The notes beneath the pieces are model-generated. The model saw only the letters and a program-made list of their open reading frames with translations, searched no databases and was not told the origin of the DNA. From Vicia villosa (taxonomy: Eukaryota; Streptophyta; Magnoliopsida; Fabales; Fabaceae), in the NCBI RefSeq assembly GCF_029867415.1, contig NW_026705004.1, forward strand, positions 852,001 to 916,000: a stretch of DNA of 64,000 bases, in the 5' to 3' direction. How positions within the stretch are numbered: the stretch's first letter is position 1; each line of letters opens with the position of its first letter. Shown piece by piece: positions 1 through 10,993 of the stretch. Made by a program: the position numbers and the translations under genes.

Positions 1-1450
1 AGTTTCAAGATGGTTATCTTTAACATCTAACAACTAACTTTAATTTCCGCACTTTACTATACCGTTCTTTATATTTCTCGCTTTATTGCTTTATTTTATC
101 ATTTCATCATGTTTATGTTTCCACTATTTTCTCTTTGTCCATTTGGACGTTTATATTCCGCTATTTTCTCTTTGTCCATTTGGACGCTATGTTTATGTTT
201 CCGCAATTTTCTTTTTGTCCACTTGGACCATACTTTACTTTTATGCTAAAACACTAATAAATAACCAAAATCTAAAAAACTCTTAAGGCTCTCTTTTGGA
301 CTATTGGTTACTATCCCTAGCATTTTGGAGACTCGGACTTATGGACATAAGACCTCTGGACTCTCATTCTGTTATTACTCTGTGATTATTCTGTCTGTCT
401 GGCATTGGATTGTTGTCTGTTTGTGTATGCAGGTATTTCCTTGAAAGTCCTTGATGGTTAATTCCAAGGCATTGAGATAAGGATTTTACCCGAAAACAGC
501 CGTTACTCTGTCCGATTTTTGTCAGAATTTTAATGTGCTTAATGCAAAGTGGTGCTAAGACAATAAGTTCATCTGGATCCCCAAGTGATAATGTTGGTTT
601 AGTATTGATAAGTCCAAAGGAAGGGAAATCTACCTTGACTCACAATGTCAAGTGTTGGCTTCTTATTTCGGTTAGACCGTTTCTTTCCTTAGCTTTTATT
701 TTACGCAATAGGATAGCCTCTTCATCTCCTCCCACTTCTTAGATTTTCAAAATCTTCTCCCTTTTTCAAAAACTTTCTTATGTTTGCAAATCTTTTCAAA
801 ACCTTTTTATTAAAAAATATCTTTTGCCCTTAGTGGCCCCTTTTTTTCAAAAGTTTAGACACTGTTAATTGTCGAAGCGAGTGGTTATACCCCACGATTT
901 TGAAATTGATTGATATAATGAGATCTTTTCCGCGTGAGAGAGCTAGTGGCATACTCGTTGATTTTATCCGAGTTGGAGCCCTTCTTTCATTAGCGATGCA
1001 AAGAACTCGTTTGTTCTCATGCTCAAGATCAATGACTGAGTATTTATCTCTAACGAAGATAAAGTGTTTATTTGTTTTAAAAATGTTTTCCCTTTTAAGA
1101 GGAACTACATTAGCTCTGACTTCTCCATTGCACCGAGGAGGTATGTAGGCACAAAGCTTAACGCTTTGCCGAGCTTATTTTAAAAATAAAACAAACCCTT
1201 TTTTAGCACACACGACACAGATTTTCAAAAAGGTTCCTGTGGAATACCACAGATATGAGGGGTGCTTTAAACCTTCCCCTCATATAATCAACACCCGAAC
1301 CTGAGTTCTCTTTCTTGTTTTAAAAACAAAACTTTGGGTTTTTCGTTCTTTTCCCTTTTCCTTTGAAAAAATAAAGCGCGGTGGCGATTTCAAATGAAAT
1401 ATTGATTCGAGTCAATCTTATGGCTTCGATATCAGATTTTCCCCGCTACA
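1..1450 (+). repeat. Ogre-1 5' LTR, 3' portion
   Basis: This stretch repeats at 15593-17042 with no net indel and ends in ccgctaca, directly followed by the primer-binding site. The first ~1970 bp of the LTR lie before the window. Small ORFs here recur in the other LTR and are not credible genes. Confidence 0.95.
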
Positions 1451-1456
1451 GAAAAA

Positions 1457-1474
1457 TGGCGACTTCACTGGGGA
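1457..1474 (+). other. Primer-binding site of Ogre-1
   Basis: TGGCGACTTCACTGGGGA begins 6 bases after the LTR end. The related Ogre copies at 19464-19481 (minus) and 62728-62745 carry close variants. Ogre elements are known to prime from tRNA-Arg; I did not check the tRNA itself. Confidence 0.85.
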
Positions 1475-2244
1475 TTCAGTTTTTTTTTTAAGTGTGTTAA
1501 GCCTATTTTTGTTTATCTGTGTGTTTATCTGTATATACTGTTGTGTGCTTTGTTTGTTTATCTTTTTTTTTTTGGTGCTTGATGGTTCCTCTGTGATGAG
1601 ATAAAGTTCTAACCCGAACTTTGGTGAGTAACTTGAGATAGGAGGTGTTAAGACCAATAGTCGCATGTCAGGAGCAATCCTTACCATGAGCGTCATATGG
1701 TGGAACCCCAATCAGTGGAGGCCTCATGGAAGGTAGTAGAGGTTGTTACGAACCATCGTGATAACGCTATTACTTTCAATAGTGAGTGTCCGTAGAAGCT
1801 GAATGGCCTAGAACCTTTTTAACCCATCTAAGCCTTTTTAGGATGTAGTGCAGAAACAAGATCCAGTACCAATTTGAGCTTGTTGTCATGCGATACTACG
1901 CTCAGACGAGGTCTTTTTAGGCATATTATTGGCGCCCATGAGCAATTGTGCGTGCCGGTAATATCCGATAGAAGATTGAAAACTCTGGGAACCTTTGTAG
2001 AACCCGATTGGAAGGTACAAAACTCCTTAGATCACGCCTTGTGGGATGGGTAGACCCATGGCTCCATGCTCGTGACGTCGAACCTAAGAACCTGGATTGT
2101 GTGATTTTATGTGATTTGCTGTGATCTTGTGTGCTCTTGATTGTGGTTGATGCATAAACCATGCATTCATGCATTCATAAAAATGACATTCACAAATGGT
2201 TTTCAAGGAACTTAGAGACATTTTTTGTAAACATCACAGGTACC
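1475..2244 (+). other. Ogre-1 untranslated leader
   Basis: No convincing gene lies between the PBS and the ORF1 start. Upstream in-frame ATGs exist at 2161 and just after, but the ATG at 2245 has the better context (taccATGg). The segment would hold the dimerisation and packaging signals, none of which I can identify. Confidence 0.6.
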
Positions 2245-3774
2245 ATGGATCAAAAGAGAAGCATCAAGAAGTACACTTTCAGGAATTCAAGTGCAAAGGA
2301 ATTGAAAGAGCTAGCAACTTTGGTTCCTAATATTGACAACTTCAAAAGCCGTTATGGGAAATTGATCTCTATCTTGAAGACCAAAGTGGAAAAAGGGATT
2401 CTTGAGACTCTTGTGCAGTTTTATGACCCGTTTTATCATTGTTTCACCTTTCCGGATTACCAACTTATGCCCACTTTGGAGGAGTATTCTTATTGGATTG
2501 GTTTGCCGGTTACGAATGACATACCGTTTAGTGGTCTGGAGAAAGAGCCTCAGGTTGATGAGATAGCAGAACTCCTTCAGTTGAAGATATCAGATGTGAA
2601 AGCAAACATGACTAAAAAAGGAGGAATTTGGGGGTTGACTTCTAAGTTCTTGATTGGAAAGGCTTCTATGTTGGCTAGTAAAGGAAGTATGATTGCTTTT
2701 GAGACATTTTTGGCCTTGCTCATCTATGGTTTGATACTCTTTCCCAACATTGACAATTTTGTCGATGTTAATGCTATTCAGATCTTCATGATTGGGAATC
2801 CTGTACCTACCTTGCTTGGGGACACTCATCATTCCATTCACCATAGAAATGATAAGAAAGGTGGACTTATCAACTGTTGCACTCCTTTGCTCTATAAGTG
2901 GTTTATTTCGCACTTACCTCAGACTAAGAGTTTCTTGAACAATCCTGATGGTCTCTCATGGTCTCAGAAGATCATGCCTCTTACTAATGGGAATATCCAT
3001 TGGTACAATCCTGCTTATGACATTGGTGAGATTATTGATAGTTGTGGAGAATTCCCTAATGTACCTCTTCTTGGTATACAAGGAGGAATTACCTACAACC
3101 CCATTCTTGCAAGGCGTCAATTTTGCTATCCCATGAAGGAGCGACCCGCTAGTATTCTTGTGTCAGGAATCTTCTATCTTAATCAAGATGGAAATTCGGA
3201 TATGAGAAATCGGTTTGTGCGTGCTTGGCATCATATTGATAGGAAAAGACATTTGGGAACGAAACAATGTGTTGCTCTCAAAGACTACACTGATTGGGTT
3301 CAAGCTAGAGCTCATACTTTTCAGATGCCTTATTTGCTTGAGGAGCCTTCTCTACCCATTGCTCCACCTTTGTCTTTCACTACTCCTGTTGAAAGTAATG
3401 AAGAGCATCTTGAGCTCGTGGCTAAGATGAGATTGGAAAGAGATGCTTGGGAGAAGAAGTTTCATACTTTGGAAATGGAGAATAAAGAGTTGAAGATACA
3501 TTTGAAAGAAAAGGATGAAATGCTTGATATCCAAGATGGTTGGTTGATGGAAAAGGATGATCAAATCCGTCATCAAGAAGAGTTGCTTCAACAACATGGA
3601 GAAAAGCGAAAGAGACAACAAGAAGATTCAGTTGCATGGAAGGAAGTTGCTGATAAGCTGATGGTCGAGAATGCTCATTTGAAGGCCTTTTATGAAGATG
3701 AGTTGGAGAAGCTCCGTAGGAAGCTGCAGAGAGGAGTTGGATCTTCGTCAGAAGTGTTCCCTTCTAGTTTCTAG
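2245..3774 (+). CDS. Ogre ORF1 protein (DUF7745 / plant-mobile-domain-like, coiled-coil tail)
   Basis: An intact ORF sits upstream of gag, which is diagnostic of Ogre. The frame is open from 2161 (537 aa); I prefer the ATG at 2245 (509 aa) because its context is strong. The first ~350 residues form a globular region with the pattern FYDPFYHCFTFPDY...TLEEYSYWIGLPV, resembling the DUF7745/plant mobile domain family of plant retroelements and host proteins. The last ~130 residues are rich in Glu, Lys and Leu with heptad-like spacing and should form a coiled coil. The function of Ogre ORF1 is not established. It is undamaged although the later ORFs are broken. The domain assignment is from memory of the family. 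Confidence 0.8.
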   Translation: MDQKRSIKKYTFRNSSAKELKELATLVPNIDNFKSRYGKLISILKTKVEKGILETLVQFYDPFYHCFTFPDYQLMPTLEEYSYWIGLPVTNDIPFSGLEKEPQVDEIAELLQLKISDVKANMTKKGGIWGLTSKFLIGKASMLASKGSMIAFETFLALLIYGLILFPNIDNFVDVNAIQIFMIGNPVPTLLGDTHHSIHHRNDKKGGLINCCTPLLYKWFISHLPQTKSFLNNPDGLSWSQKIMPLTNGNIHWYNPAYDIGEIIDSCGEFPNVPLLGIQGGITYNPILARRQFCYPMKERPASILVSGIFYLNQDGNSDMRNRFVRAWHHIDRKRHLGTKQCVALKDYTDWVQARAHTFQMPYLLEEPSLPIAPPLSFTTPVESNEEHLELVAKMRLERDAWEKKFHTLEMENKELKIHLKEKDEMLDIQDGWLMEKDDQIRHQEELLQQHGEKRKRQQEDSVAWKEVADKLMVENAHLKAFYEDELEKLRRKLQRGVGSSSEVFPSSF

Positions 3775-4058
3775 CTTTTCCTTTATTTTGTAATTTTGGA
3801 TTTTTGAATCCTTTTGTAAGCTTTTCTATCATTAATGAAGAATGTTGTTATGTTTTATGTTTTTTGCTAATGTTTACAATCAATGTCTTAAAGTTCCTTG
3901 AAAACCAATAAAAATAAAAATCATTTGCATTGCATTTCATGCATCATTCTGCATTTTGGTCTTGCTTCCGAGAGTATTCCCGAGGTCTTATTCAGTGTTC
4001 TTCATACAGAATCAAGCTGTCCCACCGGTATAATACTCGAGCTAACTGCAAGAAGAAG
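3775..4058 (+). other. Spacer between Ogre-1 ORF1 and gag
   Basis: AT-rich, with no gene. The gag frame is open upstream of 4059 to about 3930, so a longer gag amino end cannot be excluded. Confidence 0.5.
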
Positions 4059-5984
4059 ATGGAAGGTCTTGAACAAGAGAATCGTGAGCTACGTGAAGAG
4101 GTTGTTACTTTGAGATCTGGTGTGGATCGTCTCACTGCTCTGGTAGAGCCATTAATGGCTGCTCAGAATCAGAATCAGAATCAGAATCAAGTTCCTCCTC
4201 CCAATGCCCAAGCACAGGGTCAGACCATTGTGATTTGTGAAATTGCTGCTACAACAATTCCTGCTGTTCCTGTTGGTGCTACTCAGCAACGTATGCCTAA
4301 TGGATATCCCTGGGGCATGCCTGAAGGTTATTTGTCTGTTCCTGAGATGACTCGTCCGTTGACTCCTGTTATGGTCAACACATCTCCTATTGTTCATACT
4401 GGTCCTTTTGTCCCAGAGCCCATTTATGATGCTTCTCCAAGTGAAATTCATGACAGAATGGATGGTTTCCAAGATCAGTTTGAAGAATTGCAGAAAGAAA
4501 TGAAAGCTCTACGTGGGAAAGAACTGTTTGGAAAGAATGTGCATGATCTCTGCCTTGTTCCCAATGTGAAAGTGCCTGCTAAGTTCAAGTTACCTGAATT
4601 TGAGAAGTATAAAGGAAACTCCTGCCCTCAGGCACATCTGGTGATGTATGTAAGGAAGATGTCCACTCACACTGATGATCAACGTCTGTTGATCCATTAT
4701 TTCCAAGACAGTTTGACTGGAGCTGCTTCTAAGTGGTACATGGGCCTTGATAGCACCCATATTCGCACTTTTAATGACTTAGCTGAGGCGTTTGTGAAAC
4801 AATACAAGTATAATGTGGACATGGCTCCTGATAGAGATCAATTGCGAGCTATGATGCAGAAAGAAAAGGAATCCTTCAAGGAATATGCTCAGAGATGGCG
4901 TGAGGTTGCCGCCCAAGTGATTCCTCCGATGGAAGAGAAAGAGATGACTAAGATTTTCCTGAAGACTCTTGGTCCATTTTACTATGAAAAGATGATTGCA
5001 AGTGCTCCTGTAGACTTCACCGAAATGGTGGGTATGGGTGTCAGGTTGGAAGAAGCTGTGCGAGAAGGTCGTCTGGTTCGGAATGACAATTCGTCTGGTG
5101 GTGCGAAGAAGTATGGTTCTTCATTTCAGAAGAAGAAAGAATCAGATGCTAATGCTGTTTCTCATGGGAGGAATAGTCGATTCAGAAATCAGTCTCAACA
5201 AGTGGCGTCAGTAACTCCTGTTGTGAATTCAGTGCCTGTAGCTCCTGTTAATCAACAACCAGCAAGGCGGAATCCGTATCCTCGAGTTAATATTGATCCT
5301 ATCCCTATGACGTACACTGAACTGTATCCTACTCTAATTCATAAGAAGTTGGTTCAACCAAGGTCACCACCTCCTGTTCCAGAGAAACTCCCTTGGTGGT
5401 ACAAAGCTGATGCCACTTGTGCTTTTCATCAGAATGCTCCTGGGCATGATTTGGAAAACTGTCGGTCCTTAAAGAATGAAGTTCAGAGATTGGTCCGTTC
5501 TGGAATGCTTTCTTTCCGTGATATTGGCCCAAATGTGCAGAACAATCCATTGCCAACTCATGAAGCGTCTACTGTGAATATGGTGCATGGATGCCATGGG
5601 AAGTATAAGATTTATCGAGTGGAACACATCAGAGGATCATTGGTTGAGATGCATGCCACTCTGTGTGAGTATAGTCATTATGAGCATAACCATGCTGCTT
5701 GTAGGATTTGTTCAGTTAATCCTCGAGGGTGTTATATTGTGAGAAGAGATTTACAAGAGATGATAGATCAAAGGCTCATCGAGATTCTGAGGGATAGAGA
5801 TGAAGATGATGTCAATGTGATTGAACCATGCTTTGAAATCCCGGAATGTGTAGAGATTGGTTATTATGGCAAAGCTACTGTAGAACCTCTTGTGATATGT
5901 TTGCCTGGATCTGTACCTTATAGTTCTGACAGCTGTACCCTACAGATACAATGCCACCATGTTGGAAGCTGGAAAAGAAGTTGA
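4059..5984 (+). CDS. gag: Ogre-1 gag
   Basis: This encodes the structural capsid and nucleocapsid polyprotein. The ATG at 4059 (aagATGg) opens a short coiled coil (residues 1-30), followed by a Gln/Asn repeat and a Pro-rich linker. The retrotransposon gag domain lies around residues 180-370, with motifs such as GAASKWYMGL and FKEYAQRWREVAAQV. A histidine-containing zinc-finger-like motif, CAFHQNAPGHDLENC, lies near residue 454 and is typical of the Tat clade in place of the classic CCHC knuckle. The frame runs off its normal path near 5938-5943, where about two bases appear missing compared with the usual family reading; the continuation is in another frame. The gag domain itself is intact. 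Confidence 0.88.
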   Translation: MEGLEQENRELREEVVTLRSGVDRLTALVEPLMAAQNQNQNQNQVPPPNAQAQGQTIVICEIAATTIPAVPVGATQQRMPNGYPWGMPEGYLSVPEMTRPLTPVMVNTSPIVHTGPFVPEPIYDASPSEIHDRMDGFQDQFEELQKEMKALRGKELFGKNVHDLCLVPNVKVPAKFKLPEFEKYKGNSCPQAHLVMYVRKMSTHTDDQRLLIHYFQDSLTGAASKWYMGLDSTHIRTFNDLAEAFVKQYKYNVDMAPDRDQLRAMMQKEKESFKEYAQRWREVAAQVIPPMEEKEMTKIFLKTLGPFYYEKMIASAPVDFTEMVGMGVRLEEAVREGRLVRNDNSSGGAKKYGSSFQKKKESDANAVSHGRNSRFRNQSQQVASVTPVVNSVPVAPVNQQPARRNPYPRVNIDPIPMTYTELYPTLIHKKLVQPRSPPPVPEKLPWWYKADATCAFHQNAPGHDLENCRSLKNEVQRLVRSGMLSFRDIGPNVQNNPLPTHEASTVNMVHGCHGKYKIYRVEHIRGSLVEMHATLCEYSHYEHNHAACRICSVNPRGCYIVRRDLQEMIDQRLIEILRDRDEDDVNVIEPCFEIPECVEIGYYGKATVEPLVICLPGSVPYSSDSCTLQIQCHHVGSWKRS

Positions 5985-6285
5985 GATTAAGCCTCTGTCT
6001 TCTGTTGAGAATATAGCAGATGTTAGTAGAGTGACTAGAAGCGGACGAGTTTTTACTCAACCCCAAACAGTTGTGGATGTCCAGAGGAATCCTACTCGAG
6101 TGCCTGTGAACAATAATGATGCGACAAGAGTGAATGCTGGGTCATCTTCAGGAAAGGAGATGGATGAGATTTTGAAGCTTATCAAGATGAGTGATTATAA
6201 GATCGTGGATCAGCTACACCGTACCCCGTATAAGATCTCTATAATGGAGCTGCTGACAAGTTCTCCTGCTCATAGGGATTCTTAG
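5944..6285 (+). pseudogene. Ogre-1 gag-protease linker, displaced by frameshift and closed by a stop
   Basis: After the lesion near 5938-5943 the polyprotein continues in a second frame, recognisable by VTRSGRVFTQPQ and YKISIMELL, which normally lie between gag and protease in Ogre. It ends at TAG 6283-6285 where family members read through into the protease. This element therefore carries a frameshift and a nonsense change in the gag-pro linker. Confidence 0.7.
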
Positions 6286-7245
6286 ATGAAAATACTTGAT
6301 CAAGCCTTTGTGGATCATGATGTGACGCTGGATCAGTTTAATCGGGTTGTGAGTAATATCACTGCATGTAACAATTTGAGCTTCAGTGATGAAGATCTGC
6401 CTGAGGAAGTAAGAAATCATAATTTGGCTTTGCACATCTCTGTCAGTTGCAAAGAGGACTCGATGTCCAATATGTTGATCGATACTGGTTCATCTCTGAA
6501 TGTCATGCCAAAATCCACTCTTGCTAAGCTGTCTTATGGTGGTACACCAATGAGATTTAGTAATGTGATTGTCAAGGCTTTTGATGGATCGAAGAAATCA
6601 GTGGTGGGAGAGGTTGATTTACCTATTGGTATTGGACCATTTGTCTTCAAGATTACTTTTCAAGTGATGGATATTTTCCCTGCATATAGTTGCTTATTGG
6701 GACGCCCATGGATCCATGAGGCTGGGGCAGTTACTTCGACTCTCCACCAAAAGTTGAAATTTGTGAAAGATGGAAAGATGGTAGTTGTGAATGGAGAACA
6801 AGCTTTGCTGATTAGTCATCTCTCTTCGTTCCGTACCATAGAAGCTGATGAAGTGGTCATTGGAACTGCATTCAGAGCCCTGTCTGTTAATGATGAATTC
6901 AAAAAGGATGAAGCTTCCATTGCCTCCTTCAAACATGCTCAACTGGTGGTTCAGAATGGACATTCAGGAGTCTGGGGACAAATGGTGAGTTTGCAAGAGA
7001 ACAAGAATAGAGCTGGTCTGGGATTTTCTGCCTCGGACAAGTCTGCGATGAAGCCTGAATCTGCTTTTCGTCCTTATCAGGAGATGTTCCATAGTGCTGG
7101 GTTTCTGCATCCGACTCCTCCAGAAGTGAACGCTGTTATTGAAGATGAACTAGAGCCAGAAGTGCCAAACTTTGTGACCCATGGAAAGATGATTAAGAAC
7201 TGGATCACCATTGACATTCCTGAGTATACTCATGCTTCAAAGTAA
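6286..7245 (+). CDS. pro: Ogre-1 aspartic protease
   Basis: Retropepsin-type protease that would process the gag-pol polyprotein inside the particle. The active-site triad DTG is at residues 66-68 of this frame (LIDTGSSLNVMPK), followed by the usual hydrophobic strands and LLGRPWIHEAG, the conserved distal motif. The ATG at 6286 follows the TAG that breaks the polyprotein; in an intact element this would be internal. The frame closes at TAA 7243-7245, just inside a candidate intron, so the genomic stop is probably removed by splicing. Confidence 0.87.
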   Translation: MKILDQAFVDHDVTLDQFNRVVSNITACNNLSFSDEDLPEEVRNHNLALHISVSCKEDSMSNMLIDTGSSLNVMPKSTLAKLSYGGTPMRFSNVIVKAFDGSKKSVVGEVDLPIGIGPFVFKITFQVMDIFPAYSCLLGRPWIHEAGAVTSTLHQKLKFVKDGKMVVVNGEQALLISHLSSFRTIEADEVVIGTAFRALSVNDEFKKDEASIASFKHAQLVVQNGHSGVWGQMVSLQENKNRAGLGFSASDKSAMKPESAFRPYQEMFHSAGFLHPTPPEVNAVIEDELEPEVPNFVTHGKMIKNWITIDIPEYTHASK

Positions 7246-7510
7246 TTTGCTTTTATGTTTTTCAAAATCCTTTCATTCTGCCCAAGATGAAAGTGAAGTT
7301 GTTGGGGCTTTTTTCTGTTTGTTTTAAACATTAAAATCATCAATAAAAGTCATTTTGTTTCTGCATATACATGCTTTTTTTATCTTTTTGCTTTTTCTGG
7401 AAAGTGGTAACACAAAAAACCTTAAAAAATGTTTTCATTTGCCATAATCTGCACGATTACATGTTTGCATATATCTTTCCTTTTTCCTGAAATAATAATC
7501 ACTTGTGCAG
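7242..7510 (+). other. Ogre intron between protease and RT
   Basis: A 269-bp AT-rich segment starts with GTAATT at 7242 and ends with CACTTGTGCAG at 7510. Removing it takes out the protease stop and joins the protease frame (phase 2) to the RT frame, whose codons start at positions divisible by 3. An intron at this place is a known hallmark of Ogre. The frame match is seen directly; splicing itself is inferred. Confidence 0.8.
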
Positions 7511-9803
7511 ATTAATCAATAAAACCGTTGAAAGTAATGACCCTGCACCCTCTCCCAACTTCGAGTGTCCTGTGTATAAGGCGGAAGAAGAGAGTGATGA
7601 ATGTATTCCTGATGAGATTTCCCGACTGCTCGAGCACGAGGAAGACACCATTCAGCCGTATAAAGAGCCGTTAGAAGTCATCAACTTGGGTTCTGAAGAG
7701 GATAAAAAGAAAGTCAAGATTGGGGCATTGCTTGGTCAAGATGTTAAGAAGAGGATGGTAGAGCTTCTTAAAGAGTATGTTGACATTTTTGCGTGGTCCT
7801 ACCAAGATATGCCTGGGCTGGACACAGATATTGTGGAACATCGTTTGCCGTTGAAACCTGAATGTCCTCCTGTCAAGCAAAAGCTGAGAAGAAGTCATCC
7901 TGATATGGCGGAAAAGATTAAGAATGAGGTTTTGAAGCAGATAGACGCAGGTTTCCTTGTTACTTCTGTATATCCTCAATGGATTGCCAATATAGTGCCT
8001 GTTCCGAAGAAAGACAGAAAAGTTTGCATGTGCGTTGATTATAGAGATTTTAACAAAGCCAGTCCGAAAGATGATTTTCCTCTACCTCACATTGATATGT
8101 TGGTAGATAGCACGGCAAAGTTTAAGGTTTTCTCCTTTATGGATGGTTTCTCAGGATACAACCAGATTAAGATGGCACATGAAGACATGGAAAAGACAAC
8201 CTTTATTACGCCATGGGGGACATTCTGTTACAAAGTAATGCCTTTTGGGTTGAAGAATGCTGGCGCGACGTATCAGAGGGCCATGACCACTCTTTTCCAT
8301 GATATGATGCACAAAGAAATTGAGGTTTATGTCGATGACATGATTGCCAAGTCCCAGTCAGAGGAAGGGCACATGGAGGATCTATTAAAGTTGTTTCAGC
8401 GTTTGAGAAAGTATCGTCTCCGCTTAAATCCAAACAAATGCACTTTTGGTGTCCGTTCTGGAAAATTATTGGGTTTCATTGTCAGTCAGAGAGGAATTGA
8501 AGTAGATCCTGATAAAGTCAAAGCAATTCAAGAAATGCCAGCACCAAAGGCTGAGAAACAAGTGAGAGGTTTCCTCGGACGTTTGAATTATATCTCCAGG
8601 TTCATTTCCAATATGATTGCTACCCGTGAGCCAATCTTCAAGTTGTTAAAGGAAAATCAGGGATGTGTGTGGAATGAAGATTGTCAAAAAGCTTTTGACA
8701 ACATCAAAGAATATCTGCTTGAACCTCCCATTTTGCTCCCTCCAACTGAGGGAAGGCCTTTGATTATGTACCTCACAGTGCTTGAAAATTCAATGGGATG
8801 TGTGTTGGGACAGCATGACGAGTCTGGTCGAAAAGAGTATGCAATATACTACCTTAGCAAAAAGTTTACCGAGTGTGAAACAAGATACTCGCTGCTTGAG
8901 AAAACTTGCTGTGCTTTGGTGTGGGCTGCTCGCCGACTGAGACAGTATATGTTGAACCACACCACCCTATTGATTTCCAAAATGGATCCAATTAAGTATG
9001 TATTTGAGAAACCTGCATTAACTGGAAGGATCGCTCGCTGGCAAATGTTGTTATCAGAATATGATATTGAATATCGAGCTCAGAAAGCTGTGAAAGGAAG
9101 TGTGTTGGCAGAGTACCTCGCTCACCAACCAATTGATGATCATCAATCTATCAGAATGGACTTCCAAGATGAAGATATAATGTATTTGAAATCTCAAGAT
9201 TGGGATGAACCGTTGCCAGAAGAAGGGCCAGATCCTGAATCCAAATGGGGTTTAATTTTTTATGGAGCTTCTAACGTTCATGGCCATGGAATTGGCGCCA
9301 TTATTGTCACTCCGCATGGGTCACATGTACCTCTCACTGCAAGGATATGTTTTGACTGTACAAACAATATTGCTGAGTATGAAGCTTGTATCATGGGACT
9401 TGAAGAGGCCATTAATCTGAGAATTAAGATTCTTGATGTTTATGGAGATTCTGCGCTTGTGATTAATCAGATTAAAGGAGAATGGGAAACTCGTCATCCT
9501 GGCTTGATCCCTTACAAAGATTACGCCAGAAGGCTGTTGACATTCTTTAACAAAGTTGAATTCCACCACATCCCTCGAGATGAGAATCAGATGGCTGATG
9601 CATTAGCCACATTGTCCTCCATGTACAAAGTGAATTCCATAATGAGGAACCTCAGATTACAATCTGGCGTCTTGATAGACCTGCTCATGTATTTGCAGTT
9701 GAGGAATCAACAGATGAAAAGCCTTGGTATTTCGATATTAAGCACTTCCTTCAGACTCAAGAATACCCACTTGGGGCATCAAATAAGGATAAGAAAACTT
9801 TGA
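7511..9803 (+). CDS. pol: Ogre-1 reverse transcriptase with gypsy RNase H and a second, archaeal-type RNase H
   Basis: Copies the element RNA into DNA. Counting from the frame opening at 7503, RT covers about residues 110-300, with the catalytic YVDD at 276-279 and MPFGLKNAGATYQRAM before it. The gypsy-type RNase H (about 370-510) shows YYLSKKFTECETRYSLLEK but lacks the first catalytic Asp, as is usual in the Tat clade. A second RNase H of the archaeal type (about 582-705) carries AEYEACIMGLEEA, YGDSALVINQ and DENQMADALA; two RNase H domains are known for Tat elements. Its first catalytic Asp is replaced by Tyr (FYGAS, residue 587). A frameshift near 9625-9640 gives the ORF a spurious C terminus and separates it from integrase. 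Confidence 0.9.
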
Positions 9804-10972
9804 GGAGATTGGCTGGCAGTTTCTTCATCAATGCTGATGTTTTGTATAAAAGGAATTATGACATGGTTTTGCTCAGATGCGTGGATAGACACGAAGCAGA
9901 CATGTTGATGCATGAAATCTATGAAGGTTCTTTTGGTACTCATGCCAATGGACATTCGATGGCTAAAAAGATGCTTAGAGCAGGTTACTATTGGCTGACA
10001 ATGGAATCTGATTGCTACAAGTTTGTAAAGAAGTGTCACAAGTGTCAAGTGTATGCTGACAAGATTCATGTGCCTCCGACACTTCTCAATGTTATTTCTT
10101 CTCCATGGCCTTTTTCTATGTGGGGTATTGATATGATTGGCATGATTGAACCCAAGGCTTCAAACGGACATCGATTCATCCTGGTAGCAATCGATTACTT
10201 TACCAAGTGGGTAGAAGCTGCCTCATATGCTAATGTGACAAAGCAAGTTGTGGTCAGATTTATCAAGAACAACATCATCTGCAGATATGGTGTCCCGAGC
10301 AAGATCATTACTGATAATGGCTCGAATCTGAACAATAGCATGATGAGAGAACTGTGTGAAAGTTTCAAAATTGAACATCACAACTCTTTGCCTTATAGGC
10401 CAAAGATGAATGGAGATGTTGAAGCAGCAAATAAGAATATTAAGAAGATTGTGCAAAAGATGGTTGTTACGTACAAGGACTGGAATGAGATGCTCCCATT
10501 TGCTTTGCATGGGTACCGTACATCTGTTCGTACTTCAACCGGGGCAACCCCCTTTTCTTTGGTTTACGGTATGGAAGCAGTGCTCCCCATTGAGGTTGAG
10601 ATTCCATCACTGAGAGTTTTAATGGAAACCAAATTATCTGAGGCTGAGTGGTGTCAGAGAAAGTTTGATCAATTGAATTTGATAGAAGAAAAGAGAATGA
10701 AGGCTTTATGCCATGGTCAATTGTACCAGAAAAGAATGAAGAAAGCTTTTGATAAGAAGGTTCGACCTCGTGTATTCAGAGAAGGCGACCTCGTGCTCAA
10801 AAGGATCTTGTCTTTCACCTCTGATTCAAGGGGCAAGTGGACTCCTAATTTTGAAGGACCATATGTTGTTAAGAAAGCCTTCTCTGGCGGTGCATTAATT
10901 CTTGCAACTATGGATGGAGAAGAGCTCCCACGTCCCGTGAATGCTGATGTAGTCAAGAAATACTTCGCCTAA
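9638..10972 (+). CDS. int: Ogre-1 integrase (5' end displaced by frameshift)
   Basis: Inserts the DNA copy into the genome. The frame is open from about 9638; its first ATG is 9800, but in an intact element integrase is part of the pol polyprotein. Counting from 9800, the HHCC zinc-binding region is near residues 35-78 (HANGH ... CHKC). The core catalytic residues are Asp111 (WGIDMIG), Asp172 (ITDNGSN) and Glu208 (VEAANKN), giving the canonical 35-residue gap between the second Asp and Glu. A C-terminal region (RVFREGDLVLKR, GKWTPNFEGPY) matches the usual GPY/F-like module. No chromodomain follows, consistent with the Tat clade. The integrase reads as intact apart from the upstream frameshift. 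Confidence 0.9.
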   Translation, partial: HNEEPQITIWRLDRPAHVFAVEESTDEKPWYFDIKHFLQTQEYPLGASNKDKKTLRRLAGSFFINADVLYKRNYDMVLLRCVDRHEADMLMHEIYEGSFGTHANGHSMAKKMLRAGYYWLTMESDCYKFVKKCHKCQVYADKIHVPPTLLNVISSPWPFSMWGIDMIGMIEPKASNGHRFILVAIDYFTKWVEAASYANVTKQVVVRFIKNNIICRYGVPSKIITDNGSNLNNSMMRELCESFKIEHHNSLPYRPKMNGDVEAANKNIKKIVQKMVVTYKDWNEMLPFALHGYRTSVRTSTGATPFSLVYGMEAVLPIEVEIPSLRVLMETKLSEAEWCQRKFDQLNLIEEKRMKALCHGQLYQKRMKKAFDKKVRPRVFREGDLVLKRILSFTSDSRGKWTPNFEGPYVVKKAFSGGALILATMDGEELPRPVNADVVKKYFA

Positions 10973-10993
10973 AAATAATAAAAGAACAACTCG

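Noticed and set aside
86..742. Small ORFs repeated at 15678-15878 and 16125-16334 with nearly identical protein
   Set aside because: They lie in the two LTRs of one element; identity comes from LTR duplication, not from selection on a protein.
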